In this document: piece after piece, positions 40,551 to 50,415 of the stretch
How the letters are laid out: each line of letters opens with the position of its first letter
Numbering within the stretch: position 1 is the stretch's first letter
Origin: Bacillota bacterium
GTDB lineage: Bacteria; Bacillota; Clostridia; Oscillospirales; Ruminococcaceae
Direction: 5' to 3'
DNA: 53,204 nt
Assembly (NCBI GenBank): GCA_023412215.1
Contig: JAEYNX010000001.1
Span: 1 to 53,204 of the forward strand
Made by a program: the position numbers and the translations under genes
The notes under the pieces: generated by a model
Told to the model about the DNA's origin: nothing
Database searches by the model: none
What the model saw: only the letters and a program-made list of their open reading frames with translations

Positions 40551-41240
40551 TCACTGATCGATTTTGGGGTATTTTTTATAGCCCGGATGCCTGCCCGTCA
40601 CCTTGTAACCCGCTCGCATGGCACATAACCGGTCTATATCCGGGCGGGCAATCTCCCTGGCCCCTCCCAGCAGGCGGGCGGTAAGGTTGATTTTCGCCCA
40701 AAGCTCCAAGGTTTCCATGCGATAATAGGCGGTAATTAGATCGCGGCCAACCGTCAAGGCTCCGTGATTTGCCAAAAGCAACGCATCGTGGTCGGGCAGA
40801 TAGGGGGTAATCGCCTCGGGAACCTCCTCTGTAGACGGGGTGCCGTAAGGGGTAACCGGAACCGAGCCGATTGCAATTACAGATTCGATCATGGTGTATT
40901 CATCCATATGGACATGTGCTACGGCATAACCGGTTGCGGTTGGGGGGTGGGCATGTACAACCGCCCCTACATCCTTACGCTCTTTATAGCAGCGCAGATG
41001 CATCTTCACCTCAGAGGAGGGAGCAAGCCCTGCCGCGCCCCCGACAACCTCGCCGAGGGCATTGATTCTTACAAGGCTTTCGGGGGTAATAAAGCTCTTG
41101 CTCATTCCGGTAGGGGTTACCCAGAAGGTGCCGTCCCCCATAGAAACCGACACATTGCCGTCGTTGGCGGCCACCCACCCCAGCTGCCACATACGGTGGC
41201 AGATTTCACAGATTTGTTCCTTAATTTCACAACTGTTCAT
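40551..41240 (-). CDS. fucA: L-fuculose-1-phosphate aldolase (class II aldolase/adducin)
   Basis: This 229-residue zinc aldolase cleaves fuculose-1-phosphate to dihydroxyacetone phosphate and L-lactaldehyde. The zinc ligands His96, His98 (HAHP) and His159 (ANHGAL) and catalytic Glu77 (SSEVKMH) are all shifted by four from the E. coli enzyme (73, 92, 94, 155), which supports the call. ATG 41240 follows AAGGAG by a long spacer. Rhamnulose-phosphate aldolase is excluded by size. The lactaldehyde made could be reduced to propanediol. No microcompartment gene is present in the window. Confidence 0.92.
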   Translation of the reverse strand: MNSCEIKEQICEICHRMWQLGWVAANDGNVSVSMGDGTFWVTPTGMSKSFITPESLVRINALGEVVGGAAGLAPSSEVKMHLRCYKERKDVGAVVHAHPPTATGYAVAHVHMDEYTMIESVIAIGSVPVTPYGTPSTEEVPEAITPYLPDHDALLLANHGALTVGRDLITAYYRMETLELWAKINLTARLLGGAREIARPDIDRLCAMRAGYKVTGRHPGYKKYPKIDQ

Positions 41241-41281
41241 AGCGCAGGAATATCTCCTTAAAGCAAATTTTTCTTAATTTG

Positions 41282-43591
41282 CTATAGCTTCATGGATAAA
41301 TGAACCGCGGTAATCGGTTCGCGCCGTACAGTTCCTTGATCATGCACCACAAGAGCTGCATTTTCAAGCGGCGCGGAGAGCGAAAGCGTCACGTCACCGT
41401 CCGAACGCTTTGCCTCGGCAGTCAGGACGATATTGCCGCCAAGATCGGGGATGCGGCACAAGGCGGTCTGGCCGTCGCGGGGCTCATACCAGTGGAGTTC
41501 CACATCTGCCGCATAATCGTAATCCGGCTTCTGGCTGTTGCTGCCGACAGGCAGCAGGGCATTTTCCTGAACATAGAGCGGCAGCGAGAAATAGTCGTAC
41601 CGCTCTTTATACCAGCGGCCGCCTTCACGAATCTCGCCGGAAAGCAGATGGGTCCAGCGCCCCGCGGGCAGATAGTAGTCAACCACACCGTCTTCGCTGA
41701 AAACAGGCGCAACCAACAGGCTGTCGCCCAGCATATACTGGCGGTCAAGATAATCGGCGGCGCGGTCTTCGGGAAATTCAAACGCCATCGGGCGCATGAC
41801 GGGAACCCCTTCCTCATGTGCAGCTACCGACATGCCGTACAGGTAAGGCATTAAACGGCATTTCAGCTCGATAAAACGGCGCACCACCTCGCTGGCCTCG
41901 TCGTCGAACAGCCACGGCACGCGGTAGCTGGTGGAGCCGTGCAGGCGGCTGTGGGTGGAGAGCAGCCCAAAGGCGGCCCAGCGCTTGTATAAATCCGGCG
42001 AAGCGGTTTGCTCAAACCCCGCTATATCATGGCTCCAGAACGAGAAGCCCGACATCGCAAACGAAAGCCCGCCGCGCAGGGTTTCGGCCATGGAAAGGTA
42101 ACTGGCACTGCAGTCTCCGCCCCAGTGCACGGGGAACTTCTGGCAGCCTGCCGTAGCGGAGCGCGCAAACAGCACCGCTTCACCGGTTTTGGCCTGCAGC
42201 GCCTCATATACGCACCTGTTGTACAGGTAAGTGTAGTAGTTGTGCATGGAGTTTGGGTCAGAACCGTCAAAGTATTTTACGTCTGTGGGTATTCGCTCGC
42301 CGAAATCGGTTTTAAAGCAGTCAACGCCCATATCCACAAGCGCCGCCAGCTTGCCGGCAAACCACTTGCCGGCATCGGGATTTGTAAAATCAACAAGCCC
42401 CATACCGGCCTGCCACTGGTCGAGCTGCTTCACCCCTTTGCCGTCGGCGCGCATCAGCAGGTAACCCTGCAGGGCGGCTTCGGCAAAAAGCGGGGATCTC
42501 TGCGCGATATATGGGTTAATCCACACGTCTATCTTAAGCCCCTTCTGCTTATACCGTGCAAGCATCCCCTTTGGGTCCGGGAAGGTGCGGGGGTCCCACG
42601 CGAAATCGCACCAGTTGAATTCACGCATCCAAAAGCAGTCAAAATGGAATACATGCAGCGGAATATGCCGGTCGGCCATCCCCTCAATAAACGACGTCAC
42701 GGTTTCTTCGTCATAGCTTGTGGTAAAAGAGGTGGAAAGCCACAGCCCGAACGACCAGGCAGGCGGAAGGGCGGGTCTGCCGGTAAGCGCCGTATAACGC
42801 CGCAGCACCTCGCGCGGAGAGGCACCGTAGATAAAGTAATAGTTGAGCTCCTCACCGGAAACCGAGAAACCGACGCTCTCTACCTTTTCACTGCCGATTT
42901 CAAACGAAACGTTATCGGTGTGGTCAACCAGAACGCCGTAGCCGTGGTTGGTCATATAAAACGGCACGCATTTATACGAGACAGGCGAGGAGGTCCCCCC
43001 ATCCTCGTTCCAGGTATCAAGCTGCTGCCCATTCTTAACAAACGCGGTAAAACGCTCGCCAAACCCGTAAACGCATTCGCCTACACTAAGCGAAAGCTCA
43101 CTCATCATATAGGGCTTCTTGACATCTCTGAGGTAGCTGTCGCCGGGGTTCATGGAGGAGTTCTCACGCCGCGCCTCCATATAGCCAAGGCCGCGCCAGC
43201 CGCTGGAGGTCAGTACCCTTCCGTCGTACTCGAAGCGGTAGCCCCATTTCTCTTTATTCACACGTACGCTCAGCCTGCCAGCCGTCATCACCGCTTCGGC
43301 TTCGGTGATATTTACCGTAAAGGGAACGGGGGTCTCGTTTTTTTCAAACCGGGGCTCCTGCTTGCTGTAGCCCGCGTGGTGGAAGGCGCGCACCTTAATC
43401 ACACCCTCGGCGGGTGCCGTGAACTCGACGGTTATCATGGGAATGCTTAAGGTATCTCCCCTATGGTGGATTACGCGGCAGGGCGCATACACGCGCATGC
43501 CTTCGCTGAAGGCCTCGATATCGTAGGCCGTCTCCGCGTAATGCTGCGCCACGTCCTCACGCAGGCACCAATAGCCTTCTGTAAATTTCAT
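41282..43591 (-). CDS. GH31 alpha-xylosidase, YicI-like
   Basis: The 769-residue enzyme, full length for YicI, has an N-terminal beta domain, a (beta/alpha)8 barrel and C-terminal beta domains. The nucleophile is Asp429 in KTDFGERIPTDV, a segment nearly identical to E. coli YicI. The acid/base is Asp493 in HWGGDCSAS. YicI releases alpha-1,6-linked xylose from isoprimeverose-like ends, which is exactly the linkage in xyloglucan. There is no signal peptide. ATG 43591 follows AAGGAGGGG. It is the first gene of the fuc operon, linking xylose removal with fucose catabolism. Confidence 0.92.
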   Translation of the reverse strand: MKFTEGYWCLREDVAQHYAETAYDIEAFSEGMRVYAPCRVIHHRGDTLSIPMITVEFTAPAEGVIKVRAFHHAGYSKQEPRFEKNETPVPFTVNITEAEAVMTAGRLSVRVNKEKWGYRFEYDGRVLTSSGWRGLGYMEARRENSSMNPGDSYLRDVKKPYMMSELSLSVGECVYGFGERFTAFVKNGQQLDTWNEDGGTSSPVSYKCVPFYMTNHGYGVLVDHTDNVSFEIGSEKVESVGFSVSGEELNYYFIYGASPREVLRRYTALTGRPALPPAWSFGLWLSTSFTTSYDEETVTSFIEGMADRHIPLHVFHFDCFWMREFNWCDFAWDPRTFPDPKGMLARYKQKGLKIDVWINPYIAQRSPLFAEAALQGYLLMRADGKGVKQLDQWQAGMGLVDFTNPDAGKWFAGKLAALVDMGVDCFKTDFGERIPTDVKYFDGSDPNSMHNYYTYLYNRCVYEALQAKTGEAVLFARSATAGCQKFPVHWGGDCSASYLSMAETLRGGLSFAMSGFSFWSHDIAGFEQTASPDLYKRWAAFGLLSTHSRLHGSTSYRVPWLFDDEASEVVRRFIELKCRLMPYLYGMSVAAHEEGVPVMRPMAFEFPEDRAADYLDRQYMLGDSLLVAPVFSEDGVVDYYLPAGRWTHLLSGEIREGGRWYKERYDYFSLPLYVQENALLPVGSNSQKPDYDYAADVELHWYEPRDGQTALCRIPDLGGNIVLTAEAKRSDGDVTLSLSAPLENAALVVHDQGTVRREPITAVHLSMKL

Positions 43592-44063
43592 GGTTACCCC
43601 TCCTTAATCTGTCTATGGCTAAATTGCATTAATAGATGCGCGGCTCCGCCGAGTGCGGGCGGTTAAAATTACTTTTCTGTCCGCTCTTTGCTGCCTAGCA
43701 ATGCAGGGAATTAATCTTCGCGTCTTACTTAAAAGAATGGTTTTGATACTAGGGGTTCTTATGTAAAGGGTATTATTCTCAATCATTATAATGGTGCTTT
43801 TTTAACCTGTCTACCGTAGAAACTAGACAGGTTTAACCTTAATAATTTAACATTCGGTTTTCCATTACTAAAAAATTTATGCCCGGAATGTCCGAGAATT
43901 TGGGGCCGGTCAAGGCATAAGCCGTCGTTAGTCGGCAATTTTGCCCTTTAAACTTTGTCGTACCGAGTGAGCTTTCATTAGAAACATGATATAAATCTTT
44001 TTGAAGGTCTATTGTGCACAACAACGAAATGACTAAATAATAGCAAAAAATAAAGGTGTCTGA
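43592..44063. other. Divergent spacer with a palindromic candidate operator
   Basis: This 472-bp AT-rich region separates the divergent GH31-fuc and GH42 operons. The clearest structure is the 10-bp inverted repeat aacctgtcta (43804-43813) / tagacaggtt (43824-43833). T-runs precede and A-runs flank it, unlike a terminator on either strand, so an operator is more likely. Further repeats are tatgcc/ggcata around 43880-43921 and gccg/cggc around 43921-43936. A 61-codon frame on the - strand (43839-44024) has no recognisable features and I do not call it. Confidence 0.45.
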
Positions 44064-44092
44064 TTGAATTGGTTTTGTTGCTATGATACAAT
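44064..44092 (+). promoter_or_regulatory. Sigma-A-type promoter of the GH42-esterase-GH29 operon
   Basis: The -35 TTGAAT (44064-44069) is separated by 17 bp from -10 TACAAT (44087-44092), with an extended -10 TG at 44084-44085. It lies 43 bp upstream of the GH42 start at 44135. Confidence 0.72.
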
Positions 44093-44134
44093 AGCGCTGA
44101 AAATAGTCTGCGCATGTCTGGAGGAAAAAGCTAT

Positions 44135-46153
44135 ATGATAAACAGCACTAATGTTCAGAAGATTCTCTATGGCGGCGACTACAATCCGGAACAGTGGCCT
44201 GAAGAGTTCTGGCAAGAGGATATGCGGCTTTTTAAACTCGCGCGCATTGATGTTGTAACCTTAAACGTTTTCGGTTGGGCCAATCTGCAGCCTGACGAAG
44301 ATACCTACGACTTTTCTAGGCTTGACCGGATGATGGAACTTGTAAAACAAAACGGGCTGAAGGTGTGCCTTGCCACCTCCACAGCCGCGCACCCTGCCTG
44401 GATGGCTAAAAAGCACCCGGAAATTCTGCGCACCGAATTTAACGGCATAAAGCGTAAATTCGGCGGCCGGCATAACTCCTGCCCCAACAGCCCGGTTTAC
44501 CGCAGGTATTCCGTCTTGCTCGCACGCAAGCTGGCCGAGCGTTACCGGTATTACGATAATATCGTTGCGTGGCATATCTCCAACGAATACGGCGGTACGT
44601 GCTACTGCGAAAACTGCGCGAAGGCCTTTCGTGTATGGCTTAAAGAGAAATATAAGACCATCGACGCCCTGAACGAGGCTTGGTGCACCGATTTTTGGAG
44701 CCATACCTTCTACGACTGGGATGAAATTGTTCCCGCAAGCCTGTTGAGCGAGCACTTTGACTTTTGCGGGCAGAACCGCACTACCTTTCAGGGTATTTCG
44801 CTTGATTACGCACGTTTTAACTCCGACAGCATGATGGATTGCTACCGTTTGGAGTACGACGCGGTAAAGGCCATCACGCCCGATATTCCGGTGACAACCA
44901 ACTTCATGGGCTTTTACAAGCCGCTGGACTATCAGCGCTGGAGCAGGTACCTTGACTTTGCCTCGTGGGATAATTACCCCGGCCCCGACGACCCGCCCGC
45001 GCGTGTTGCCATGAGCCACGACGTCATCCGAGGGCTAAAGGGCGGCATGCCGTTTGCACTGATGGAGCAAACCCCCAGCGTAACCAACTGGCAGCCGTAC
45101 AACGCCTTAAAGCGTCCGGGAGTGATGCGGCTTTTAAGCTATCAGGCGGTAGCGCACGGCTCCGACACGGTAATGTTCTTTCAGATGCGCCGCAGTGTCG
45201 GCGCCTGCGAAAAATACCACGGTGCGGTGGTCGATCATGTGGGCAGCGAGAATACACGGGTGTTCCGCGAGATTTCCGCCCTGGGCGCAGAGCTTGAAAA
45301 ACTGGGCGGCATCACCCTCGGCAGCCGGTGCGATGCAAAGGTGGCGCTGTTGTTTGACTGGAACAACTGGTGGGCGATAGAATATTCCGCGGGCCCGAGC
45401 TGTGAGCTGAAATACCTAAACGAATTCTACCGTTTTTATGAGGCGCTTCACAGGCTGAACATCCCGGTTGACATTATCGGCACGGAGGATGCGCTTACCG
45501 GTTATGAGCTTGTGATTGCCCCTGTGCTTTACATGGTGAAGCCGGATTATAATACCAAGCTAAAGGGCTATGTGAAAGCGGGTGGAGCCTTCATAACCAC
45601 CTTTTTCAGCGGATACGTGGATGAAAACGACCGCGTGGATATCGGCGGCTATCCCGGCAGGCTCCGCGAGCTGCTGGGCATATGGGTGGAGGAAACCGAT
45701 GTGCTCCCCAAAGGCAAGGAGAACGGTTTTCAATACCTCGGCAATGATTACCCTGCCGGCCTGCTGTGCGACCTGCTACACCCTGAGGGCGCCGAAGTAC
45801 TGGCCGCCTACCGCTCAGATTTTTATGCCGGGATGCCCGCGCTTACAAGGAACCGTTATGGCGCGGGTGAGGCCTATTACATAGCCACTGCTTCGTCGGA
45901 GGGTTTTTATAAAGATTTTTTAGGTACACTCTGTGCCGAAAAAGGAATTCAACCGGTACTCACCACATCGGACGGCGTTGAAGCCACACGGCGTACGGGC
46001 AACGGGAGGGAGTTTACCTTCCTGCTCAATCACAACGACGAGGTAAAGGAAGTGCTGCTGGATAAGGCATATACCGACTTGTTAAGCGGAAAAGCCTATC
46101 GGCCCGGCTGCTTGATTACCCTTGCCGCCAAGGATGTGGCCATTCTGGGCTGA
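44135..46153 (+). CDS. GH42 beta-galactosidase
   Basis: The 672-residue enzyme is a cytoplasmic family 42 beta-galactosidase (no signal peptide). Acid/base Glu151 is in WHISNEYGG and nucleophile Glu311 in ALMEQTPS. Zinc cysteines are Cys116, Cys156, Cys158 and Cys161. The barrel is followed by the trimerisation (amidotransferase-like) domain and a C-terminal beta domain. ATG 44135 follows TGGAGG; an upstream in-frame ATG at 44114 lacks a ribosome site. It heads an operon with an esterase and an alpha-fucosidase. In xyloglucan metabolism it would remove beta-1,2-galactose after fucose is cut off. Confidence 0.93.
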   Translation: MINSTNVQKILYGGDYNPEQWPEEFWQEDMRLFKLARIDVVTLNVFGWANLQPDEDTYDFSRLDRMMELVKQNGLKVCLATSTAAHPAWMAKKHPEILRTEFNGIKRKFGGRHNSCPNSPVYRRYSVLLARKLAERYRYYDNIVAWHISNEYGGTCYCENCAKAFRVWLKEKYKTIDALNEAWCTDFWSHTFYDWDEIVPASLLSEHFDFCGQNRTTFQGISLDYARFNSDSMMDCYRLEYDAVKAITPDIPVTTNFMGFYKPLDYQRWSRYLDFASWDNYPGPDDPPARVAMSHDVIRGLKGGMPFALMEQTPSVTNWQPYNALKRPGVMRLLSYQAVAHGSDTVMFFQMRRSVGACEKYHGAVVDHVGSENTRVFREISALGAELEKLGGITLGSRCDAKVALLFDWNNWWAIEYSAGPSCELKYLNEFYRFYEALHRLNIPVDIIGTEDALTGYELVIAPVLYMVKPDYNTKLKGYVKAGGAFITTFFSGYVDENDRVDIGGYPGRLRELLGIWVEETDVLPKGKENGFQYLGNDYPAGLLCDLLHPEGAEVLAAYRSDFYAGMPALTRNRYGAGEAYYIATASSEGFYKDFLGTLCAEKGIQPVLTTSDGVEATRRTGNGREFTFLLNHNDEVKEVLLDKAYTDLLSGKAYRPGCLITLAAKDVAILG

Positions 46154-46189
46154 CACAGAAGCTATTGAACAACGGAAAGGTAGAATACA

Positions 46190-47023
46190 ATGATAACCGA
46201 AATGATAAACCTCAGCCTTGATTATGCCTCCATGGGCCTTGAAAACGGCGGTTACAGCCCATGGCTGCAGACCTACATAACCGATAACTCCCCCGAGATG
46301 CGCCCGGAGCGCCTGCGCCCCGCGGTGGTAATCTGCCCCGGCGGCGGCTACGAAATGACCTCCGACCGCGAGGCAGAGCCGATTGCCCTGCAGTTTGCCG
46401 CAAACGGCTTTCAGGCGTTTGTGCTGCGCTACAGCGTAAAGCCCGCCGTTTTTCCAACTGCGCTGGCCGAGCTGGCGTATACGGTGGGCTTCATACGTGA
46501 CAACGCTAAAAAATGGCATGTTGATGCCGATAAGATTATTATAGCGGGCTTTTCCGCCGGCGGGCATCTTGCGGGCAGCTTAGGTGTATTCTGGAACGAG
46601 CCGTTCCTTTCTAAGCTCCTACATACGGAAAGCGCACACATAAGGCCCAATGGCCTGCTGCTTTCCTACCCCGTTATCACCTCCGGGGAGTTCGCACACC
46701 GCGGCTCGTTTATCTGTCTGCTTGGCAGCCGTTATGACGAACTGTTGGAATACGTTTCGCTGGAAAAGCGCGTAAACGCGCTTACGCCGCCTACCTTCCT
46801 TTGGCATACATGGGAGGATGACTGTGTTCCCTGCGAGAACTCTTTGCTGTTTGCGCAGGCCCTTAAGCGCAGCGGGGTTTGTCTGGAGCTGCATATCTAC
46901 CCCCGCGGCGGGCATGGCCTTTCGTTGGCGAACGAGGAGACCTCCTGCGAAAACGGCTACGGCATTGAAACGGACTGTCAAACCTGGGTACCGATGGCCA
47001 TGCGCTGGGCGAAATCGCTGTAA
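46190..47023 (+). CDS. Alpha/beta-hydrolase esterase (carbohydrate esterase-like)
   Basis: This 277-residue serine esterase of the BD-FAE/Axe-like alpha/beta hydrolase group has oxyanion motif VICPGGGYE and nucleophile motif GFSAGGHLAG. Asp in WEDDCVP and His in PRGGHGLS complete a triad. There is no signal peptide, so it would act on imported oligosaccharides. Sitting between beta-galactosidase and alpha-fucosidase, it probably removes O-acetyl groups that block galactose in plant xyloglucan. Other acyl esters are possible. ATG 46190 follows GGAAAGG. Confidence 0.82.
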   Translation: MITEMINLSLDYASMGLENGGYSPWLQTYITDNSPEMRPERLRPAVVICPGGGYEMTSDREAEPIALQFAANGFQAFVLRYSVKPAVFPTALAELAYTVGFIRDNAKKWHVDADKIIIAGFSAGGHLAGSLGVFWNEPFLSKLLHTESAHIRPNGLLLSYPVITSGEFAHRGSFICLLGSRYDELLEYVSLEKRVNALTPPTFLWHTWEDDCVPCENSLLFAQALKRSGVCLELHIYPRGGHGLSLANEETSCENGYGIETDCQTWVPMAMRWAKSL

Positions 47024-47069
47024 TACAATTCCACAGGATACTATTTGATGAAAGGCTGAGGACAAACCG

Positions 47070-48539
47070 ATGACTTACGCGGAGTATTTAAAGCAGATTG
47101 ACACAGTCATTGAGAACGGCAGTTATAAGGATAACTGGGATTCCTTAAGCCGCCATAAAACGCCCGAATGGTTTTCTGCCGCCCGCTTCGGTATTTTCAT
47201 CCATTGGGGGCTTTATTCAGTGCCGGGCTACGATAACGAATGGTATTCCCGCAACATGTACATTAAGGGTATGAAGCCGTTTGATTACCATATAAAAGCC
47301 TATGGCCCGCAGAAAGAGTTTGGGTATAAGGATTTCATTCCGCTGTTTAAGGCACAGCGGTTCAACCCTGCCGAGTGGGCAAGGCTCTTCCGCGAGGCGG
47401 GAGCCGGTTATGTCTACCCCGTGGCGGAGCACCACGACGGCTTTCAGATGTACAAAAGCGAGCTTTCACACTATAATGCCTATGAAGTTGGCCCGCAGCG
47501 TGACCTGCTGGGAGAACTGAAGCTGGCCATAGAGCAGGAAGGGCTGCAGTTCTGCACCTCCTCACACCGCGCGGAGCATTGGTTTTTTATGGGCCACGGC
47601 AAGGAATTTGACAGCGACATCAAGGAACCGCTTAAAAGGGGCGACTTTTACTGGCCCGCTATGCCCGAACCCGATAACTTTTCCATAGACAGCCCAAGCC
47701 CCTCGCAGGAGTTTTTGGAGGACTGGCTGGTGCGCACCTGTGAGATTATTGACCGCTACCACCCAAGAGGGCTGTATTTTGACTGGTGGATTCAGCATGT
47801 TGCCTTTAAGCCCTACCTTAAAAAGCTGGCGGCTTATTACTATAACCGCGCCGAGCGGTGGGGGCAGGAGGTAATCATCAACTACAAGCACGATGCCATG
47901 ATGTTTGGTACCGGTATTGTGGAGATTGAGCGAGGCAAGCTGGCCGCCCCCACCCCCTATGCCTGGCAGACGGGCACCTCGGTGGCGCGCAACTCCTGGT
48001 GCTACACGGTAAACAACGACTATAAGCCGGTACAAGAGATTCTCTGTGATCTGGCCGATGTAGTGAGCAAAAACGGCAACCTGCTGCTGAATATCGGCCC
48101 GAAGGGCGACGGCTCCATCCCGCCCGAGGATGAGCATATCTTAACAGAGATTGGGAAGTGGATGGAGGTTAACGGCGAGGCGATACATGGCACCAAGCCT
48201 TGGCGCCGCTTTGGGGAAGGCCCGACTGAGGTTTTGGAGGGCATGTTTACCGAGGGAAGTGCCACCCCGTTTACCTCCAGGGACATACGTTTTACGGTAA
48301 AAGGCTCCTGCCTGTATGCCATTGTGCTGAAATGCCCCGAGAACGGCAGCCTTCTGATAAAATCACTGGCCGACAAAACCGAGCAGGAACATCCGTCGTT
48401 CCACGGTGTAATTCAGGATGTTACCGTATTGGGGCTTGAGGAAAAACCGCAGTGGCAGCGCAGCAGCGAGGGCCTGACGGTTACCGCCAAAACGCTTAAG
48501 AGCGACTACCCCATCGTATATAAGATTCTGCTCGATTGA
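47070..48539 (+). CDS. GH29 alpha-L-fucosidase
   Basis: The 489-residue enzyme of glycoside hydrolase family 29 hydrolyses terminal alpha-L-fucose. The N-terminal barrel contains RFGIFIHWGLYSVPGYDNEW and AEHHDGF. Catalytic nucleophile Asp238 lies in GLYFDWW. NGNLLLNIGPKGDGSIP is typical of the family, and a C-terminal beta domain follows. There is no signal peptide, so it is intracellular. It is the last enzyme of its operon, 40 bp before the sensor kinase gene, and would supply L-fucose to fucI-fucK-fucA. Linkage preference (alpha-1,2 or other) is not visible from sequence. Confidence 0.93.
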   Translation: MTYAEYLKQIDTVIENGSYKDNWDSLSRHKTPEWFSAARFGIFIHWGLYSVPGYDNEWYSRNMYIKGMKPFDYHIKAYGPQKEFGYKDFIPLFKAQRFNPAEWARLFREAGAGYVYPVAEHHDGFQMYKSELSHYNAYEVGPQRDLLGELKLAIEQEGLQFCTSSHRAEHWFFMGHGKEFDSDIKEPLKRGDFYWPAMPEPDNFSIDSPSPSQEFLEDWLVRTCEIIDRYHPRGLYFDWWIQHVAFKPYLKKLAAYYYNRAERWGQEVIINYKHDAMMFGTGIVEIERGKLAAPTPYAWQTGTSVARNSWCYTVNNDYKPVQEILCDLADVVSKNGNLLLNIGPKGDGSIPPEDEHILTEIGKWMEVNGEAIHGTKPWRRFGEGPTEVLEGMFTEGSATPFTSRDIRFTVKGSCLYAIVLKCPENGSLLIKSLADKTEQEHPSFHGVIQDVTVLGLEEKPQWQRSSEGLTVTAKTLKSDYPIVYKILLD

Positions 48540-48579
48540 GCCCGGTAATCTATATTATTTCATCTTATAATGAATTCAG

Positions 48580-50415
48580 GTGAAACGGGTGGATATTTTC
48601 GGTAAGGTCAAGGGGCTCATAAACAGCCTTAAAATCAGCAAACAGCTTTATATGGTCTATTTTTTGGCAGGGCTACTGCCGATACTGATCGTTGGATCTT
48701 ACCTCATTCTCAATACCCGGCATATGCTGCTGGAGCACCATTATTCACAGGCAACAGCCGACAATCTTAGGGTGCGTAATGTAATGCTTGACGTCACCAC
48801 CACGCTCACCAAGATAACCGACGATATTTTTTCCGATGACCAGCTGCAGCAGATTGTCAAGAACTACTACCCCGCACTGGAGGATTCCTATTCCGCGTGC
48901 CGCGCTTATACAAAAATCAACTACTATACCGTAAACTATACCGAAATTTCCAGCATGAAGCTATATGTAAATAACAACTCCGTCTATGATTACGGCCCGT
49001 TTGTACGCACAACGGAGGAAATACGCAGCCAGGAGTGGTATCAGCGTGCCGCGAACAGCGTGGGAAGCTACCTGTGGATGACGGTGGAGCAGAAAGGCCG
49101 GTACGGCACCGTAAGCTCCGAGCTCATGCTGGTTCGCAAAATACCCGTGTTCGGAACCAATCAGTTTATGGTTTTGGCGATTGGCGTAAACCCTAATTTC
49201 TTAAAATCCCGGATCGACACAAGCCCGCTAAAAACAGAGATATCGATTAATGACAATCCCATATTCTACACCGCCACCCGCAGCAACAACGGGAAAATGC
49301 CCGATATCACCATCGATTATAAATCCGAGCATTTCCGGTATTCCGGCATCGACAACTATAACGGCAAAAACGAGCTGCTTCAGATATCAACGCTTACGCC
49401 GATCGGCAGCCACGATAATATCTATATTATCACCATTGATGATGAAGCCCTTCCTTCCTCAAACAGCATCACGTTCATCTGCATTGCAATCGTTGCATTC
49501 AGCCTGCTTGTAACCGTTGGAATGGTGGCCATATTCTCAAAAACCTTCAGTTCCCGCATTAATGTTCTGCGCAGCGAGATGCACAAGGTAAGCTGCGGTG
49601 ATTTTAATATTATTGACGATTTTAACGGCAATGATGAATTGGTGGAGCTGTTTACCGACCTGAAGTCGATGATTGAGAGCATCAAGCAGATGGACGCGGA
49701 GATTTACAATGCCCATATCGCCCAGCAAAAACTCATCAATCACCAGCAGGAAATCCAGTTTGAAATGCTCGCCAGCCAGATTAACCCGCATTTTCTGTAT
49801 AATACCCTTGAGACTATCCGCATGAAGGCACATAGCGCAGGGGATAAAGAGGTTGCCAACGCAATCAAGCTGCTGGGAAAGTCGATGCGCCATGTGCTCG
49901 AAAAGGGCGGCAGGCCCACGTCGTTGAGCTCGGAGTTGGAGTATGTCGGCATCTACCTGGAGATTCAAAAGCTGCGGTTTAACAACCGGCTGGACTATGA
50001 AATTGTGGTGGAGAAAGAGATTAACACCGAAAAATATTTGATTCTTCCGTTACTCCTTCAGCCGATTGTTGAGAATGCGATTATTCACGGGCTGGAGAAT
50101 AAGATCAGCGGCGGATTTATCCGAATAAAAATCTTCCGTGAGCAGGAGCGGCTGCTGGTTTCGGTTTCCGATAACGGCGTTGGCATGCAGCCTCAGGAGC
50201 TGGAAGGCTTACTAAAACACATGAAGGGAGAAAGCGGCTCCGAAGCCGGCAGTATCGGGCTTTATAATATCTACCAGCGCATCATCCTTTTTTACGGGGA
50301 ACCGTATGGCATAGAGATTATCAGTAAGCCGGATAAGGGCACCTGTGTTACGGCAGTTCTGCCCTACAGCCATGACACTACAGATTCAGAAAAAGGAAAG
50401 GAGCTTATTCCATGA
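48580..50415 (+). CDS. YesM-type sensor histidine kinase
   Basis: The 611-residue membrane kinase has a first transmembrane segment (about 23-45) and an extracellular sensor region (about 46-295). The second transmembrane segment is at about 298-320, followed by a HAMP domain. The phosphorylated His404 lies in the QINPHFLYNTLE box. The ATPase domain has PLLLQPIVENAIIHG and DNGVGM. This is the LytS/YesM family that pairs with AraC-type response regulators. GTG 48580 or the GTG at 48589 is the likely start. It precedes its regulator with a 4-bp overlap and follows the GH42-esterase-GH29 genes. It probably senses an extracellular oligosaccharide or a transporter state. Confidence 0.9.
   Translation: MKRVDIFGKVKGLINSLKISKQLYMVYFLAGLLPILIVGSYLILNTRHMLLEHHYSQATADNLRVRNVMLDVTTTLTKITDDIFSDDQLQQIVKNYYPALEDSYSACRAYTKINYYTVNYTEISSMKLYVNNNSVYDYGPFVRTTEEIRSQEWYQRAANSVGSYLWMTVEQKGRYGTVSSELMLVRKIPVFGTNQFMVLAIGVNPNFLKSRIDTSPLKTEISINDNPIFYTATRSNNGKMPDITIDYKSEHFRYSGIDNYNGKNELLQISTLTPIGSHDNIYIITIDDEALPSSNSITFICIAIVAFSLLVTVGMVAIFSKTFSSRINVLRSEMHKVSCGDFNIIDDFNGNDELVELFTDLKSMIESIKQMDAEIYNAHIAQQKLINHQQEIQFEMLASQINPHFLYNTLETIRMKAHSAGDKEVANAIKLLGKSMRHVLEKGGRPTSLSSELEYVGIYLEIQKLRFNNRLDYEIVVEKEINTEKYLILPLLLQPIVENAIIHGLENKISGGFIRIKIFREQERLLVSVSDNGVGMQPQELEGLLKHMKGESGSEAGSIGLYNIYQRIILFYGEPYGIEIISKPDKGTCVTAVLPYSHDTTDSEKGKELIP

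Noticed and set aside
42008..43450. Long + strand open frame of 480 codons
   Set aside because: It is antisense to the YicI-like GH31 gene. High GC and codon bias give long shadow frames; the product has no domain.
43839..44024. 61-codon - strand frame in the divergent spacer
   Set aside because: It has no similarity that I recognise, and the following hairpin has A rather than T residues on that strand, so it is not a convincing gene.
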